Shown here: one piece after another, positions 41,901 to 50,720 of the stretch
Position numbering within the stretch: position 1 is the stretch's first letter
Layout: the number at the start of each line of letters is the position of its first letter
Source: Leucobacter allii
Lineage (GTDB): Bacteria > Actinomycetota > Actinomycetes > Actinomycetales > Microbacteriaceae
DNA: 64,000 nucleotides
Direction of reading: 5' to 3'
NCBI RefSeq assembly: GCF_022919155.1
Contig: NZ_CP095045.1
Location: forward strand, 3,224,001 to 3,288,000
The notes under the pieces: model-generated
The model's input: the letters and a program-made list of their open reading frames with translations, nothing else
Databases searched by the model: none
What the model was told of the DNA's origin: nothing
Position numbers and translations under genes: made by a program

Positions 41901-42404
41901 CTACCGCCCGGTGAGGAGCATGTCGGCGAAGCCCGCGGCCTTCAGCCGCAGCTCCTCGATGCGACGGGCGCGGGCCGCGGCCACGTCGTAGCCCTCGTAG
42001 GCGGGCGGCGGGTCGTTGCGCACGTTGCGCGAGCACTCGAAGTCGCGGCAGACGAGCGTGCCGACGGTGCCGCCGCGCCGCCCGGCGGGGCCGGCGCGGC
42101 GCGCGCTCCAGAACACCACGTCGTTCGGCAGCCGCACATCGCGGCACCAGTTGCACATGGCGCGCGAGCGCGGCGCGGCCTCCGCCTGCCGGAGGGCGAC
42201 GCCGACGGGCGCGCCGTCCGGCCGCGGCAGCAGCACGTAGGCGCGCCGCGCGAACTTCGGATCGCGCCAGCCGAGGTAGTCGAGGGCGCGCCAGTCGGCC
42301 TCGCGGAGCGCGTCGAAACCCTCGGGCAGCGTGAGATCGGCCACCTCCTTGCGGGAGGCGTTGATGAACGAGGAGCGGATGTCGGATTCGGTCAGGGGGT
42401 GCAT
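41901..42404 (-). CDS. FBP-domain (FusB-like zinc-binding, EF-G-binding) protein
   Basis: A 167-residue protein whose second half has a four-Cys treble-clef zinc site: MCNWCRDVRLPND near 88 and VCRDFECSRNVRND near 125. This is the FBP C-terminal domain found in FusB/FusC and many actinobacterial proteins that bind elongation factor G and help its release from the ribosome. The N-terminal part ITESDIRSSFINASRKEVADL-type helix is also typical. ATG at 42404 matches family length; longer starts add a low-complexity leader. Whether it gives fusidic-acid tolerance is not known. Confidence 0.82.
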   Translation of the reverse strand: MHPLTESDIRSSFINASRKEVADLTLPEGFDALREADWRALDYLGWRDPKFARRAYVLLPRPDGAPVGVALRQAEAAPRSRAMCNWCRDVRLPNDVVFWSARRAGPAGRRGGTVGTLVCRDFECSRNVRNDPPPAYEGYDVAAARARRIEELRLKAAGFADMLLTGR

Positions 42405-42624
42405 GACGGGGCCTTTCCGGGCGCGGGAGGGCGCCCGAGCGAGTCGAGAGCGGGAGGGGTCGTCGCAGCGCCGTGGGGGCGGATGGCGCGGGCACGGCGG
42501 GGGACTCGGCGACTCACCGTCGGCGAGCGCGTCGCCGACGACCTCCTGACGCCGGGAGTACAGCTCTCGGGAACTCACGCGGCCAGTGTAGCCCGTCGCG
42601 GACGCGGCGCACCCCGGGGCCCGG

Positions 42625-43803
42625 TCATGCGGAGGAGTTCCACGCGAGGATGAGGATCAGCGTGACGATGAAGCCCGAGCCGTAGTTCAGCAGGATGAAG
42701 CGGCGCCAGGCCCGATTGGTGCGGGCGGAATCGGCATCGGGGACCGAGCGCCACGGCGCGCAGTTGAGCAGGTAGGGCACGGCCACGACGGCCGCGAGCG
42801 GGGCGGGCCACGGCGCCGCGAGCACGAGCAGCCCGGCGAGGAGCCAGAGCGCGAGCGCGAGGCGCACCGTGCGCCGCGCGCCGAAGCTCGTCGCGATGGA
42901 GCCGATCCCCGCCTCGCGATCGGGGATGATGTCCTGCACGGCGCCGAAGGCGTGCGCGGCCATCCCCCACAGGAAGAACGCCGCGAGCAGCACGATCACC
43001 CCCGCGTCGACGGGGGCGCCGGCGAGCGCGAGGCCGACGACGGCCGGGCTGACGAAGTGCGTGCTCGAGATGATCGAGTCCCAGACCGGACGCTCCTTGC
43101 CGCGCAGACGGGGCGCCGAGTAGGCGATGACCGCGAAGGTGCTCACGGCGATGGCGGCCCACGCGGCGGGGCCGCCGGCCGCCAGCAGCAGGACGAGGAA
43201 GGGCAAGTTCGTCGCGAGCACGAGCCGGAGGAGCGGCCGGTGGTACTCGGGCGCGAGGAGCGCCCCCTCGATGCCGCCCTTGCGCGGGTTCTTCGCGTCG
43301 GACTCGTAGTCGAAGACGTCGTTGATCCCGTACATCGCGAGGTTGTACGGGACGAGGTAGTAGAGGGTGCCCACGACGAGCAGCCAGTCGATCTCGCGCG
43401 TGGTGAGCAGCATCGCGGCGGCGAAGGGGAAGGCCGTGTTCACCCAGCTCACCGGACGCGAAGCGACGAGGGCCTGCGTCAGCAGCGCGCCGAGGGGCAC
43501 GCCGCCGCGTCGGGTGAGCGCCGCCCAGAGCGCGGGAAGGGCGACCGCCACGGCGGCGGGATAGGCGAAGTCCTCGACGGGGGCGAGGCCGATCCGCATC
43601 CCTGAGATCAGCCCGGGGGCGTAGTCGAACAGATCGAGCCCGATCATGAGGCTGTCGAAGACGGCGGTGAGGAGGAGGAGCGCGACCCCGGCGACCGCGA
43701 CGGCGGCCCAGCGCGGCCGCCGCGGACCCGCCGCCCGCGCGAGGAGCACGGCGGCGGCGAGCGCGGCGACGAGGAATCCGGCCGAGAGCAGCGCGTAGCT
43801 CAT
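42625..43803 (-). CDS. lbtBC: Fused C50 carotenoid cyclase subunit and lycopene elongase (CrtYf-CrtEb, LbtBC type)
   Basis: A 392-residue membrane protein with two parts. Residues 1-105 are the small CrtYf/LbtB cyclase subunit (PxE-x-Y-like LAPVEDFAYPAAVAVALP near 75). From about 110 it is a UbiA-type prenyltransferase like CrtEb: NLAMYGINDVFDYESDAKNPRKGG (near 170, first Asp-rich motif NDVFDYESD) and AFGAVQDIIPDREAGIGS near 285 (second motif). It adds two C5 units to lycopene and helps cyclise the ends, giving a C50 carotenoid. A fused form is known from Dietzia (lbtBC). The ATG overlaps the crtYe stop (ATGA). Confidence 0.88.
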   Translation of the reverse strand: MSYALLSAGFLVAALAAAVLLARAAGPRRPRWAAVAVAGVALLLLTAVFDSLMIGLDLFDYAPGLISGMRIGLAPVEDFAYPAAVAVALPALWAALTRRGGVPLGALLTQALVASRPVSWVNTAFPFAAAMLLTTREIDWLLVVGTLYYLVPYNLAMYGINDVFDYESDAKNPRKGGIEGALLAPEYHRPLLRLVLATNLPFLVLLLAAGGPAAWAAIAVSTFAVIAYSAPRLRGKERPVWDSIISSTHFVSPAVVGLALAGAPVDAGVIVLLAAFFLWGMAAHAFGAVQDIIPDREAGIGSIATSFGARRTVRLALALWLLAGLLVLAAPWPAPLAAVVAVPYLLNCAPWRSVPDADSARTNRAWRRFILLNYGSGFIVTLILILAWNSSA

Positions 43804-44150
43804 GCGCGGCCCCGCCGCCGAGCGCGGCCGCGCCTGCGCCGGTCGAGGATTCGCTCGGCCCCCGTGTACAGCACCATCGAGCAGAGCACCAGGAACACGA
43901 GGAACACGGGCTCCTCGAGCGGCAGCTCCTCGGCGAGGACGATGCCGGTGGCGAAGCCGGACGCGCCGCGGAGGAAGATGCCGCTCGCGATGCCGGCCGC
44001 GTCCCAGAGCAGGAGGAAGGCCGTGCCCGCCGCCGTCACGAGTCCCGCAGCCGCGGGGTCGCGCCAGAAGAAGAGCCGGAAGCGCCGGTCGAGGAGCAAC
44101 ATGCAGGCGATCCCGAGCAGCAGGCAGCCGAGGTAGCCGAGCGGCATCAT
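43800..44150 (-). CDS. crtYe: C50 carotenoid epsilon/gamma/beta cyclase subunit CrtYe (LbtA)
   Basis: A 116-residue membrane protein with three hydrophobic segments. It starts MMPLGYLGCLLLGIACMLLL and contains FFWRDPAAAG near 28 and LPLEEPVFLVFLV near 76, where the Pro-x-Glu-Glu motif marks heterodimeric lycopene cyclase subunits. It pairs with the CrtYf half of the next gene product to close the ionone-type rings of the C50 carotenoid. The ATG overlaps the crtI stop and its stop overlaps the next ATG, so all are translationally coupled. Confidence 0.88.
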   Translation of the reverse strand: MMPLGYLGCLLLGIACMLLLDRRFRLFFWRDPAAAGLVTAAGTAFLLLWDAAGIASGIFLRGASGFATGIVLAEELPLEEPVFLVFLVLCSMVLYTGAERILDRRRRGRARRRGRA

Positions 44151-45751
44151 CGGCGCTCCGACCCGGCCGCGGACCGGGCCGCGGCGGCGCGGGCCGCCGA
44201 GGGCCCGGCGGAGCGATCGCCGCGGATCCGCTTGAGCACGAGCTCCGCGCTGATGAGGCACATCGGCACCCCGACGCCGGGGGCGGTCGTCGCCCCGGCG
44301 TAGTAGAGCCGATCGACCCGCTTCGAGGCGTTCTGGGCCCGGAAGAGGGCGCTCTGCCTGAGGATGTGCGAGGGCCCGAGCATGCCGCCCCTCCAGGAGT
44401 GGTAGTCCGCGGCGAAGTCGGCGGGGCCGAGCGTCTCGCGCACGACGATCCGCGCGCGGAGATCCGGGATCCCGGCCCAGCGCGCGATCTGCTCGATCGC
44501 CGCGTCGACGGCGCCCTCGACGGCCGGGTCGCCGCCGCCATCCGCTCCCCCGGCGCCGATCCCGGTGTCGGCGGGCACGGGGATGAGCACGAAGAGGTTC
44601 TCGTGCCCGGGCGGCGCGACGCCCGGATCGGTCGCGCTCGGCTTGCAGACGTAGAGGGAGGCGGGATCGGGCAGGCGCGGCGCATCGCCGAAGATCGCGT
44701 CGAAGTTCGCGTGCCAGTCCCGGGTGAAGCAGAGGGAGTGGTGCGCGAGTCGCGGCAGCTCCCCCTCGACGCCGAGCATGGCGATGACCGCACCGGGTCC
44801 GCTCTCGCGGCGGCGCCACCAGCGCTCGGGGTAGCTGCGCATCGCGGGCTCGAGCAGGGCGGTCTCGGTATGGTGCAGATCCGCGGCGGACACGACGATG
44901 TTGGCGTGCTCGATGTGCTCGCCGCGCGCATCGCGCGAGCGGACCCCGCTCACCGCGGGCCGGCCGCCCTCGGTGCGGGTGAGGATGCCGGTGACCTCGA
45001 CGTCGGTCGCGATCTCGACGCCCTCGGCCACGGCGAGCGCCTCGAGGCGCTCGACGAGGCCCCAGAAGCCGCCCATGGGGTACTGCACGCCCTCCTCGAG
45101 ATCGAGCGCGCTCATGAGGTGGTACATCGCCGGTGCGCGGCTCGGGTCGGTGCCGAGGAAGACCGCGGGGTAGCCGAGCACCTGGCGCAGCACGGGGTCG
45201 GCGAAGCGCCGGGCGACGAAGCGCTCGAGACTCGTCCCGAGCAGGGCGGCGAGCTGCGGCAGCGCCCGGAGCACCTCGGGCGCTGCGAGCGAGCGGGCGC
45301 TCGTGAAGGGGTTGTAGAGGAAGAAGCGCTCGGCCATGTCGGCGCTGCGCGCGGCCGAGGCGAGATACCGCCGCAGCCGCCCGCCCGCCCCCGGCTCCAC
45401 GCGCTCGAAGACCTCGACGACGCGGTCGGCGCCGAGGGGGATCTCGAGCTCGCGCGCGGGCGCGTCGCGGTTCGGCTCGGCGAAGACCCGGTAGCCGGGG
45501 TCGAGGGTGCGCAGCGAGAGCTGCTCCTCGGCGCTCGTGCCGAGGAGCGAGAAGAAGTGCTCGAAGACGCGCGGCATGAGGTACCAGGACGGACCGGTGT
45601 CGAAGCGGAACCCGTCGCGCTCGAGCACGCCGGCGCGGCCGCCGACCCGGGAGTTCCGCTCGAGGAGCCGGACGCTGTGCCCCTCGCGCGCGAGGAGGGC
45701 GGCGGTCGCGAGCCCCGCGACGCCTCCGCCGATGACGATCGTGCGGGTCAT
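44147..45751 (-). CDS. crtI: Phytoene desaturase
   Basis: A 534-residue FAD enzyme that converts phytoene to lycopene in four desaturations. The N-terminal dinucleotide motif is VIGGGVAGLATAALLAREGHS at 6-26 (in sequence), then GGRAGVLERDGFRFDTGPSWY near 38-58. The C-terminal bacterial-type signature lies around YYAGATTAPGVGVPMCLISA near 490. Length is normal. A small Gly/Asp insertion occurs near 405. Its start overlaps the crtB stop (ATGA). Confidence 0.93.
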   Translation of the reverse strand: MTRTIVIGGGVAGLATAALLAREGHSVRLLERNSRVGGRAGVLERDGFRFDTGPSWYLMPRVFEHFFSLLGTSAEEQLSLRTLDPGYRVFAEPNRDAPARELEIPLGADRVVEVFERVEPGAGGRLRRYLASAARSADMAERFFLYNPFTSARSLAAPEVLRALPQLAALLGTSLERFVARRFADPVLRQVLGYPAVFLGTDPSRAPAMYHLMSALDLEEGVQYPMGGFWGLVERLEALAVAEGVEIATDVEVTGILTRTEGGRPAVSGVRSRDARGEHIEHANIVVSAADLHHTETALLEPAMRSYPERWWRRRESGPGAVIAMLGVEGELPRLAHHSLCFTRDWHANFDAIFGDAPRLPDPASLYVCKPSATDPGVAPPGHENLFVLIPVPADTGIGAGGADGGGDPAVEGAVDAAIEQIARWAGIPDLRARIVVRETLGPADFAADYHSWRGGMLGPSHILRQSALFRAQNASKRVDRLYYAGATTAPGVGVPMCLISAELVLKRIRGDRSAGPSAARAAAARSAAGSERR

Positions 45752-46658
45752 GCGATGCGCTCCTTCCGCAGCGCCAGGGCCGACTGCGCGACGATCCCGG
45801 CCTTCGCCGGGGCCGAGAGACGGACGCGTCGCTCGGTGAGCTGCGCGGCCGGCGTGCGCGCCAGGCGCTCGGCGAGGCGCGCGAACATCCGGAGCGCGCA
45901 GTCGACCGCGATCCGCGCGTCCCGGGGCAGCAGCGGCAGCGCCGCGGCCGCATCGTCCAGCTGCTCCCGGATGATCGCGATCCAGCGCCGCTGCAGCGCC
46001 GCGTCGACCGTGCCGTCCGCGCTGAGGTAGCTGCGCCCGAGGCGCTCCGTGTCGTCGGCGAGATCGCGGAGGAAGTTCACGTTCTGGAACGCCGCGCCGA
46101 GGCGGCGCGCACCGAACTCGAGCGTGCGCCGCTGCGCGTCGGTCCGGTGCTCCTCCCGGAGGAAGACCCGGAGGCACATGAGGCCGACGACCTCGGCGGA
46201 GCCGTGCACGTACGCGGCGTGCGCCGCGTCGTCGAGGCCGGTGAGCGGGTCCCCGTCTGCGCGCTCCCCCGCGAGGTCGGAGCGCATCGAGGCGAAGAAC
46301 GGCCCGGTGAGCTCGCGCGTGATGCCCGCCGCCCGCGCCGTGTGCGCGAAGGCGTGCACGATGGGGTTGCTGCTGTAGCCGGAGGCGATCGCGCCGTCCG
46401 TCTCGGCCTCGAGCCGCGCGAGGGCCTCGCGCTGCGCCTCCGGGGGATGCCGGCTTCGGCCGTCGCGCCGTCGACGAGCTCGTCGGCCACGCGCACGAGG
46501 GCGTAGATGCTGCGCACGTGCGTGCGGTGGCGGGGCCCGAGGAGCCGGGTCGCCGCGCCGAATGAGGTGGAATAGGCCGCGATGATCCGGCCCGCCGCGA
46601 GCTCCGAGGCCGCCGTGTAGCGGTCGAAGGTGCTCATCCCGTCCAGCGAGCGCCTCAC
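45748..46658 (-). pseudogene. crtB: Phytoene synthase, broken by one frameshift
   Basis: CrtB joins two geranylgeranyl diphosphates to phytoene. The N-terminal frame has YSTSFGAATRLLGPRHRTHV and the first Asp motif ADELVD near residue 60; the C-terminal frame, from about residue 70 on, has FQNVNFLRDLADDTERLGRSY with the second Asp motif. The frame changes in a run of five G (46442-46446; C on the coding strand), where one extra base restores a protein of about 300 residues. GTG at 46658 overlaps the crtE stop (GTGA); ATG at 46637 is an alternative start. All other cluster genes are intact, so a sequencing error is likely. Confidence 0.88.
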
Positions 46659-47782
46659 AGCCGCCGCTCCTCGATCGACTCGATGAGGCGCCCGATGTAG
46701 GCGGCGAGCGCGGGCGGGATGCCCGCTCCCGGCGCCGCGAGGAGCTCGGCGCACGCCCCGATCTCCTCCTCGATCAGCGAGCGCAGGAAGCGGTGGGCGC
46801 CGCAGTCGATGAGCCGGTCGCGCATCCGCGCGCCCTGCGCCGCGGTGAGCGTCGGGCTGCCGAAGCCCCGGGCGATCTCGGGCCAGGCCTCGGTCAGCCG
46901 CGCGTACGCGATGATCGCGGTCTCCTTCCCCTCGCGGAGATCCGAGTACGGGTCCTTGCCGTGCTCCTCCGCGCGGCCGAAGGTGGAGAGCAGATCGTCC
47001 TGCAGTTGGAACGCGACGCCGAGGTGCCGGCCGAGCCGTGCGATCGCCTCCTCCGTCTCCGCCGAGGCGCCGGCCAGGACGGCGCCGGCCCGCAGCGGCA
47101 GCTCGAAGGTGTACGTCGCGGTCTTCAGCCGGCTCATGTCGAGCACGGAGGCGAGCTCGGACGGGGCGACGCCGTGGCTCAGCGCGACATCGAGGTGCTC
47201 GCCGGCGACCGACTCCGTGATCGCGTGGTCGAGGAGATCGAGCAGGCGCAGCCGCATCGGCTCCGGGAGCCGCTCGCGGGCGAACACCTGGTGCACCGCG
47301 GCGAGCAGGAGATCCCCCATGAGGATGCCGCTGGTACTCGCCCAGTGCAGGTCTGCGGGGTCCGGCGGCGTGCCGCCCGCGCTCGCCCCCTCGAACGCCG
47401 CCGCGTCGCGGTCCCGCAGCACCGTGCCGATGAGGTTCGGCCGGCCCCGTCTCAGCAGGTCGCGGTCGATCACGTCGTCATGGAGGAGGAAGGCGTAGTG
47501 CAGCAGTTCGACGGCCGCGGCGACCCGGAGCACGGCGCCGCGGTCGGCCGCCGGGCCGCCATCACCGTCCGCCGCGCCCTCGAAGGTGCCGATGAGCAGG
47601 CGCGGTCGCAGCAGCTTGCCGCCGGTGATGCACTCGGCGGCCGCCGCCCAGAGCCGAGCGAAGTGCGCGCCGTAGGCCGTGGCTCGCGCGCCGCGCTCGG
47701 CCAGCATGCGGTCGATCTCCCGCTGCACGTCCTCGATCTCGAGCGCAGCCGGCCCGCTCCGGGTGAGCACGCCGCGGCTCAC
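46655..47782 (-). CDS. crtE: Geranylgeranyl diphosphate synthase (polyprenyl synthetase)
   Basis: A 375-residue prenyl transferase that makes the C20 precursor of phytoene. The first Asp-rich motif is FLLHDDVIDRDLLRRGRP near residue 104, chain-length residues precede it (ELLHYA), and the second motif is LGVAFQLQDDLLSTFGRAEEHGKDPYSDL near 250, where the last Asp of DDxxD is Ser, as in some actinobacterial IdsA/CrtE proteins. The start given is GTG at 47782, which overlaps a 17-codon leader ORF; an in-frame ATG at 47872 exists. Divergent from a MarR-family gene, as crtE is from crtR in Corynebacterium. Confidence 0.85.
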   Translation of the reverse strand: MSRGVLTRSGPAALEIEDVQREIDRMLAERGARATAYGAHFARLWAAAAECITGGKLLRPRLLIGTFEGAADGDGGPAADRGAVLRVAAAVELLHYAFLLHDDVIDRDLLRRGRPNLIGTVLRDRDAAAFEGASAGGTPPDPADLHWASTSGILMGDLLLAAVHQVFARERLPEPMRLRLLDLLDHAITESVAGEHLDVALSHGVAPSELASVLDMSRLKTATYTFELPLRAGAVLAGASAETEEAIARLGRHLGVAFQLQDDLLSTFGRAEEHGKDPYSDLREGKETAIIAYARLTEAWPEIARGFGSPTLTAAQGARMRDRLIDCGAHRFLRSLIEEEIGACAELLAAPGAGIPPALAAYIGRLIESIEERRL

Positions 47783-47832
47783 GATCGCTCCCCGGCGGGA
47801 GGCGCCGCGGCGCCGGGCTGATTCGCGAGCAT
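47779..47832 (-). CDS. Possible 17-codon leader peptide coupled to crtE
   Basis: An ATG at 47832 with a well-placed GGAG ribosome site opens the short frame MLANQPGAAAPPAGERS, whose TGA overlaps the crtE GTG as GTGA. It may be a real leader that couples translation to crtE. Alternatively, one base is missing in the nearby run of four G and this is the true N-terminus of CrtE; three other frameshifts in the window have this form. Confidence 0.4.
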   Translation of the reverse strand: MLANQPGAAAPPAGERS

Positions 47833-47885
47833 CGCGACTCCCTTCACTCGGGACAACTATTTCCCTCAGCATACTGAGTACTTTG

Positions 47886-47898
47886 AGTTATAGTAACT
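47886..47898. promoter_or_regulatory. Candidate operator between crtE and the MarR gene
   Basis: AGTTATAGTAACT has 5-base inverted arms (AGTTA/TAACT) around TAG, inside an unusually AT-rich 75-base divergent promoter region. Size and position suit a MarR dimer. The adjacent MarR-family protein is the natural candidate to bind it and control both crt genes and itself. Confidence 0.5.
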
Positions 47899-47947
47899 AA
47901 CAGTTGAATATATTCCCCGAATGTTCTCCTGAGCATAGGATTGCGAT

Positions 47948-48607
47948 ATGGCGGATTCCGGTGCCACCCCCGGTCGAGATGCGGTCTCAGAGAGGCTGTA
48001 CGACATCGATTCGAGCGACCCTCGGAGCGAGCTCGTGGATCGCTCCGACCTCGACCGCGAGGACATCGCCCAGATCGGACGCCTCATGCAGGCGCTCTCG
48101 GGCCTGCGCGACGCCGAGCGCGCGCTCGCGCAGGCCTCCGAGCGCTACATGCGGCTGAGCGCGCAGGACATGCGGGCGCTGCACTACCTCATCGTGGCGA
48201 AGAACCGGCAGGAGATCGTCACCCCCGGGCGGCTCGCCGCGCACCTGAAGATCTCCCCGGCCTCCACCACGAAGCTGCTCAACCGGCTCGAGCGGGGCGG
48301 GCACGTCATGCGCAACATGCACCCCTCGGATCGCCGCGCCTTCGCGATCGCCGTGACCGCCGAGACCGAGCACTCCGCGATGCAGACCCTCGGCAAGCAG
48401 CAGTCGCGGCGCTTCCTCGCGGCCGCCCGGCTCACGCGCGATGAGCGTGAGGTCGTGATCGGCTTCCTCACGGACATGACGCAGGAGCTCTCGCTCCGCG
48501 ACGTCGCCTGGGCAGGGGAGGATGCGGCAGGGGGCGCGGGAGTCGGCTCGGCCGCGGAGCACGCCGACGTCACCGACGCCGGGCGAGCGCCGAGATCGCG
48601 GCCATGA
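47948..48607 (+). CDS. MarR-family regulator of the carotenoid cluster (CrtR-like)
   Basis: A 219-residue regulator with a MarR winged helix at about 60-150: YMRLSAQDMRALHYLIVAKN, then TPGRLAAHLKISPASTTKLLNRL (recognition helix) and the wing GHVMRNMHPSDRRAFAIAVT. It is divergent from crtE, the same arrangement as CrtR in Corynebacterium glutamicum, where the protein represses crt genes and responds to geranylgeranyl diphosphate; that role is inferred here. The last 30 residues are low complexity. A small reverse-strand ORF overlaps its 3' end. Confidence 0.85.
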   Translation: MADSGATPGRDAVSERLYDIDSSDPRSELVDRSDLDREDIAQIGRLMQALSGLRDAERALAQASERYMRLSAQDMRALHYLIVAKNRQEIVTPGRLAAHLKISPASTTKLLNRLERGGHVMRNMHPSDRRAFAIAVTAETEHSAMQTLGKQQSRRFLAAARLTRDEREVVIGFLTDMTQELSLRDVAWAGEDAAGGAGVGSAAEHADVTDAGRAPRSRP

Positions 48608-48710
48608 CCGCGAGCAGGATCGCGAGGAGCGGGCAGACCACGGCGCAGGAGGAGAGGATCATGCCCGCGGCGAATCCGTTCGTGCCGAGGCGGCCGAGCC
48701 CGGCCAGCAC
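48570..48710 (-). CDS. Possible small membrane protein (46 residues)
   Basis: A GTG-initiated frame reading VLAGLGRLGTNGFAAG and then a strongly hydrophobic helix (SSCAVVCPLLAILLAVMAAI) ending in LARRR, the pattern of a single-pass membrane peptide with a basic cytoplasmic end. It overlaps the MarR C-terminus on the other strand and lacks a clear ribosome site. The nearby 234-base gap (48608-48841) otherwise contains only the hairpin at 48799. Weakly supported. Confidence 0.22.
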   Translation of the reverse strand: MLAGLGRLGTNGFAAGMILSSCAVVCPLLAILLAVMAAISALARRR

Positions 48711-48798
48711 AGGGACGGCGCGCGCTCGACGGCGATGGGGCGGGAGCCGTCGGCCCTGTCCGCCGTGCAGTGACGAAGAGCCTCCGCGGGCTCGTCAT

Positions 48799-48835
48799 GC
48801 GGCGGCGCGGCGCGATCCCCGCGCCGCGCCGCCGC
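48799..48835. terminator. GC-rich hairpin after aceB
   Basis: A 16-base perfect stem (48799-48814 with 48820-48835) and a 5-base loop lie 7 bases after the aceB stop at 48842. No T-run is present, but long GC hairpins of this type often serve as terminators in actinobacteria. It may also stop transcripts from the converging MarR gene. Confidence 0.6.
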
Positions 48836-48841
48836 CCGGTT

Positions 48842-50509
48842 CTACGCGTCGACGAGGTAGCGGCTGTAGGCCGGCACCGTGAGGAAGGTGGGGAAGTCGT
48901 CGCCGAGCGAGACGTCGGCGAAGAGTTCCGCCGCGTCGTCGTAGCGGTCGCCGTCGAAGCGCGCGAAGCCGGCGACGGTCTCCTCCACGATGCCCGCCAC
49001 CCACTCCCGGGTGATGCGCGTGCCGTCGGCGGTCGACTGGTCCTGGTGGATCCACTGCCAGATCTGCGAACGGCTGATCTCGGCGGTCGCCGCATCCTCC
49101 ATGAGGTTGTCGATGGCCACCGCGCCGAGGCCGCGGAGCCAGGCCTCGATGTAGCGGATGCCGATGGAGACGTTCTCGCGCACCCCGGACTCGGTGATGT
49201 CGCGGCCGATGCGCACGTCGAGCAGCTGCGCCGCGGTCACGTGCACGTCGTCGCGGAGACGGTCGAGCTGGTTCGGGCGGTCGCCGAGCACGGCGTCGAA
49301 CTCCGCCTGGGCGACGGGGATGAGGTCGGGGTGCGCGACCCAGGTGCCGTCGAAGCCGTCGCCGGCCTCGCGGTGCTTGTCGGCGCGGACCTTCTCCTCC
49401 GCGCGCTGCGTGACCTCGGGATCGCGCCGGTTCGGGATGAACGCGCTCATGCCGCCGATGGCGTGCGCGCCGCGCTTGTGGCAGGTCTGCACGAGCAGCT
49501 CGGTGTAGGCCCGCATGAACGGCACCGTCATGGTCACCTCGCTGCGATCCGGGAGCACGAAGCGCGCGCCGCGACCGCGGTAGTTCTTGATGATCGAGAA
49601 GATGTAATCCCAGCGGCCCGCGTTGAGCCCCGCGATGTGATCCCGCATCACGTACAGGATCTCCTCCATCTCGAATGCGGCGGGCAGCGTCTCGATGAGC
49701 ACCGTGGCGCGGATCGTGCCGTGATCGAGTCCGAGTGCCCGCTCGGTGTAGGCGAAGACGTCGTCCCAGAGCTTCGCCTCCTCGCTCGACTCGAGCTTCG
49801 CGATGTAGAAGTAGGGGCCGCGGCCGCGGGAGACGAGCTCGCGGGCGTTGTGGAAGGCGTAGAGGCCGAAGTCGACGAGGCTGCCCGAGGCGGCGCCGGC
49901 GCGCCCCTGCGCGTCCGTGTAGCGCAGGTGCTTCTCGACGAGGTGCCAGCCGCGCGGCCGCATCACGATCGTCGGCGTGCGGTCGGCGGTGACGCGGTAC
50001 TCCTTGCCCTCCGGGCTCGTGTACTCGAGCCGCTCGCGGATCGCGTCGAAGAGGGAGAGCTGGCCGCCGACGACGTTCCGCCAGGTCGGGCTCGTCGCGT
50101 CCTCCTGATCGGCGAGCCAGACCCGCGCGCCCGAGTTCATGGCGTTGATGGTCATCTTCGGGTCGGTGGGACCGGTGATCTCGACGCGCCGGTCCTCGAG
50201 CCCCGGACCGGCGCCGGCCACGCGCCAGCTGGCGTCCTCGCGAATGCTCCGCGTGTCCTCGCGGAACTTCGGGTCGCGCCCGTTGCCGATCTCGTAGCGG
50301 CGGCGCTGGCGGTCGGCGAGCCGCTCGTGGCGCGTGCTCGCGAAGCGGTCGTGCAGCTCGGTGAGGAACTGCAGCGCCTCGGGCGTGAGGATCTCATCGC
50401 TGCGCTCGAACGGGCGGCCGAGCACCTCGATGCGCGCGGCGCTCGCCGCGGGTCGCTCCGCCGCCGCGGGGCGGACCGTCTCGATGGTTCCTGTCGATGC
50501 AGCGTTCAC
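48842..50509 (-). CDS. aceB: Malate synthase A
   Basis: A 555-residue enzyme that condenses glyoxylate with acetyl-CoA to malate in the glyoxylate shunt. RDHIAGLNAGRWDYIFSIIKN near residue 270 is the family signature; the catalytic Arg is in VMRPRGWHL, the late Asp lies in LMEDAATAEISRSQIWQW near 475. Length matches the MSA form. GTG at 50509 follows AGGAG with 5 bases between and is preferred to upstream ATGs. It is divergent from aceA, so the two shunt genes share a regulatory region. Allows growth on acetate, fatty acids or other C2 sources. Confidence 0.95.
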   Translation of the reverse strand: MNAASTGTIETVRPAAAERPAASAARIEVLGRPFERSDEILTPEALQFLTELHDRFASTRHERLADRQRRRYEIGNGRDPKFREDTRSIREDASWRVAGAGPGLEDRRVEITGPTDPKMTINAMNSGARVWLADQEDATSPTWRNVVGGQLSLFDAIRERLEYTSPEGKEYRVTADRTPTIVMRPRGWHLVEKHLRYTDAQGRAGAASGSLVDFGLYAFHNARELVSRGRGPYFYIAKLESSEEAKLWDDVFAYTERALGLDHGTIRATVLIETLPAAFEMEEILYVMRDHIAGLNAGRWDYIFSIIKNYRGRGARFVLPDRSEVTMTVPFMRAYTELLVQTCHKRGAHAIGGMSAFIPNRRDPEVTQRAEEKVRADKHREAGDGFDGTWVAHPDLIPVAQAEFDAVLGDRPNQLDRLRDDVHVTAAQLLDVRIGRDITESGVRENVSIGIRYIEAWLRGLGAVAIDNLMEDAATAEISRSQIWQWIHQDQSTADGTRITREWVAGIVEETVAGFARFDGDRYDDAAELFADVSLGDDFPTFLTVPAYSRYLVDA

Positions 50510-50720
50510 GATGACTCCTGTGTCCGGGCCCCGGCCGTCCGGCGCGGGGCGATGCCTGCTGATGGATCCATCATGCGGGGCCCGCGGTGCGGCGCTCCGG
50601 CGATTCCGCGGGGGAACATCCGACACTTTTCACCGATCTGAAAGAATCCAGGATTTCCGGACTGTCCACGCAATCCGCGCCACTGAAGGCCCGATCCGCC
50701 TCGAGGAAGTGTGAATTTTT

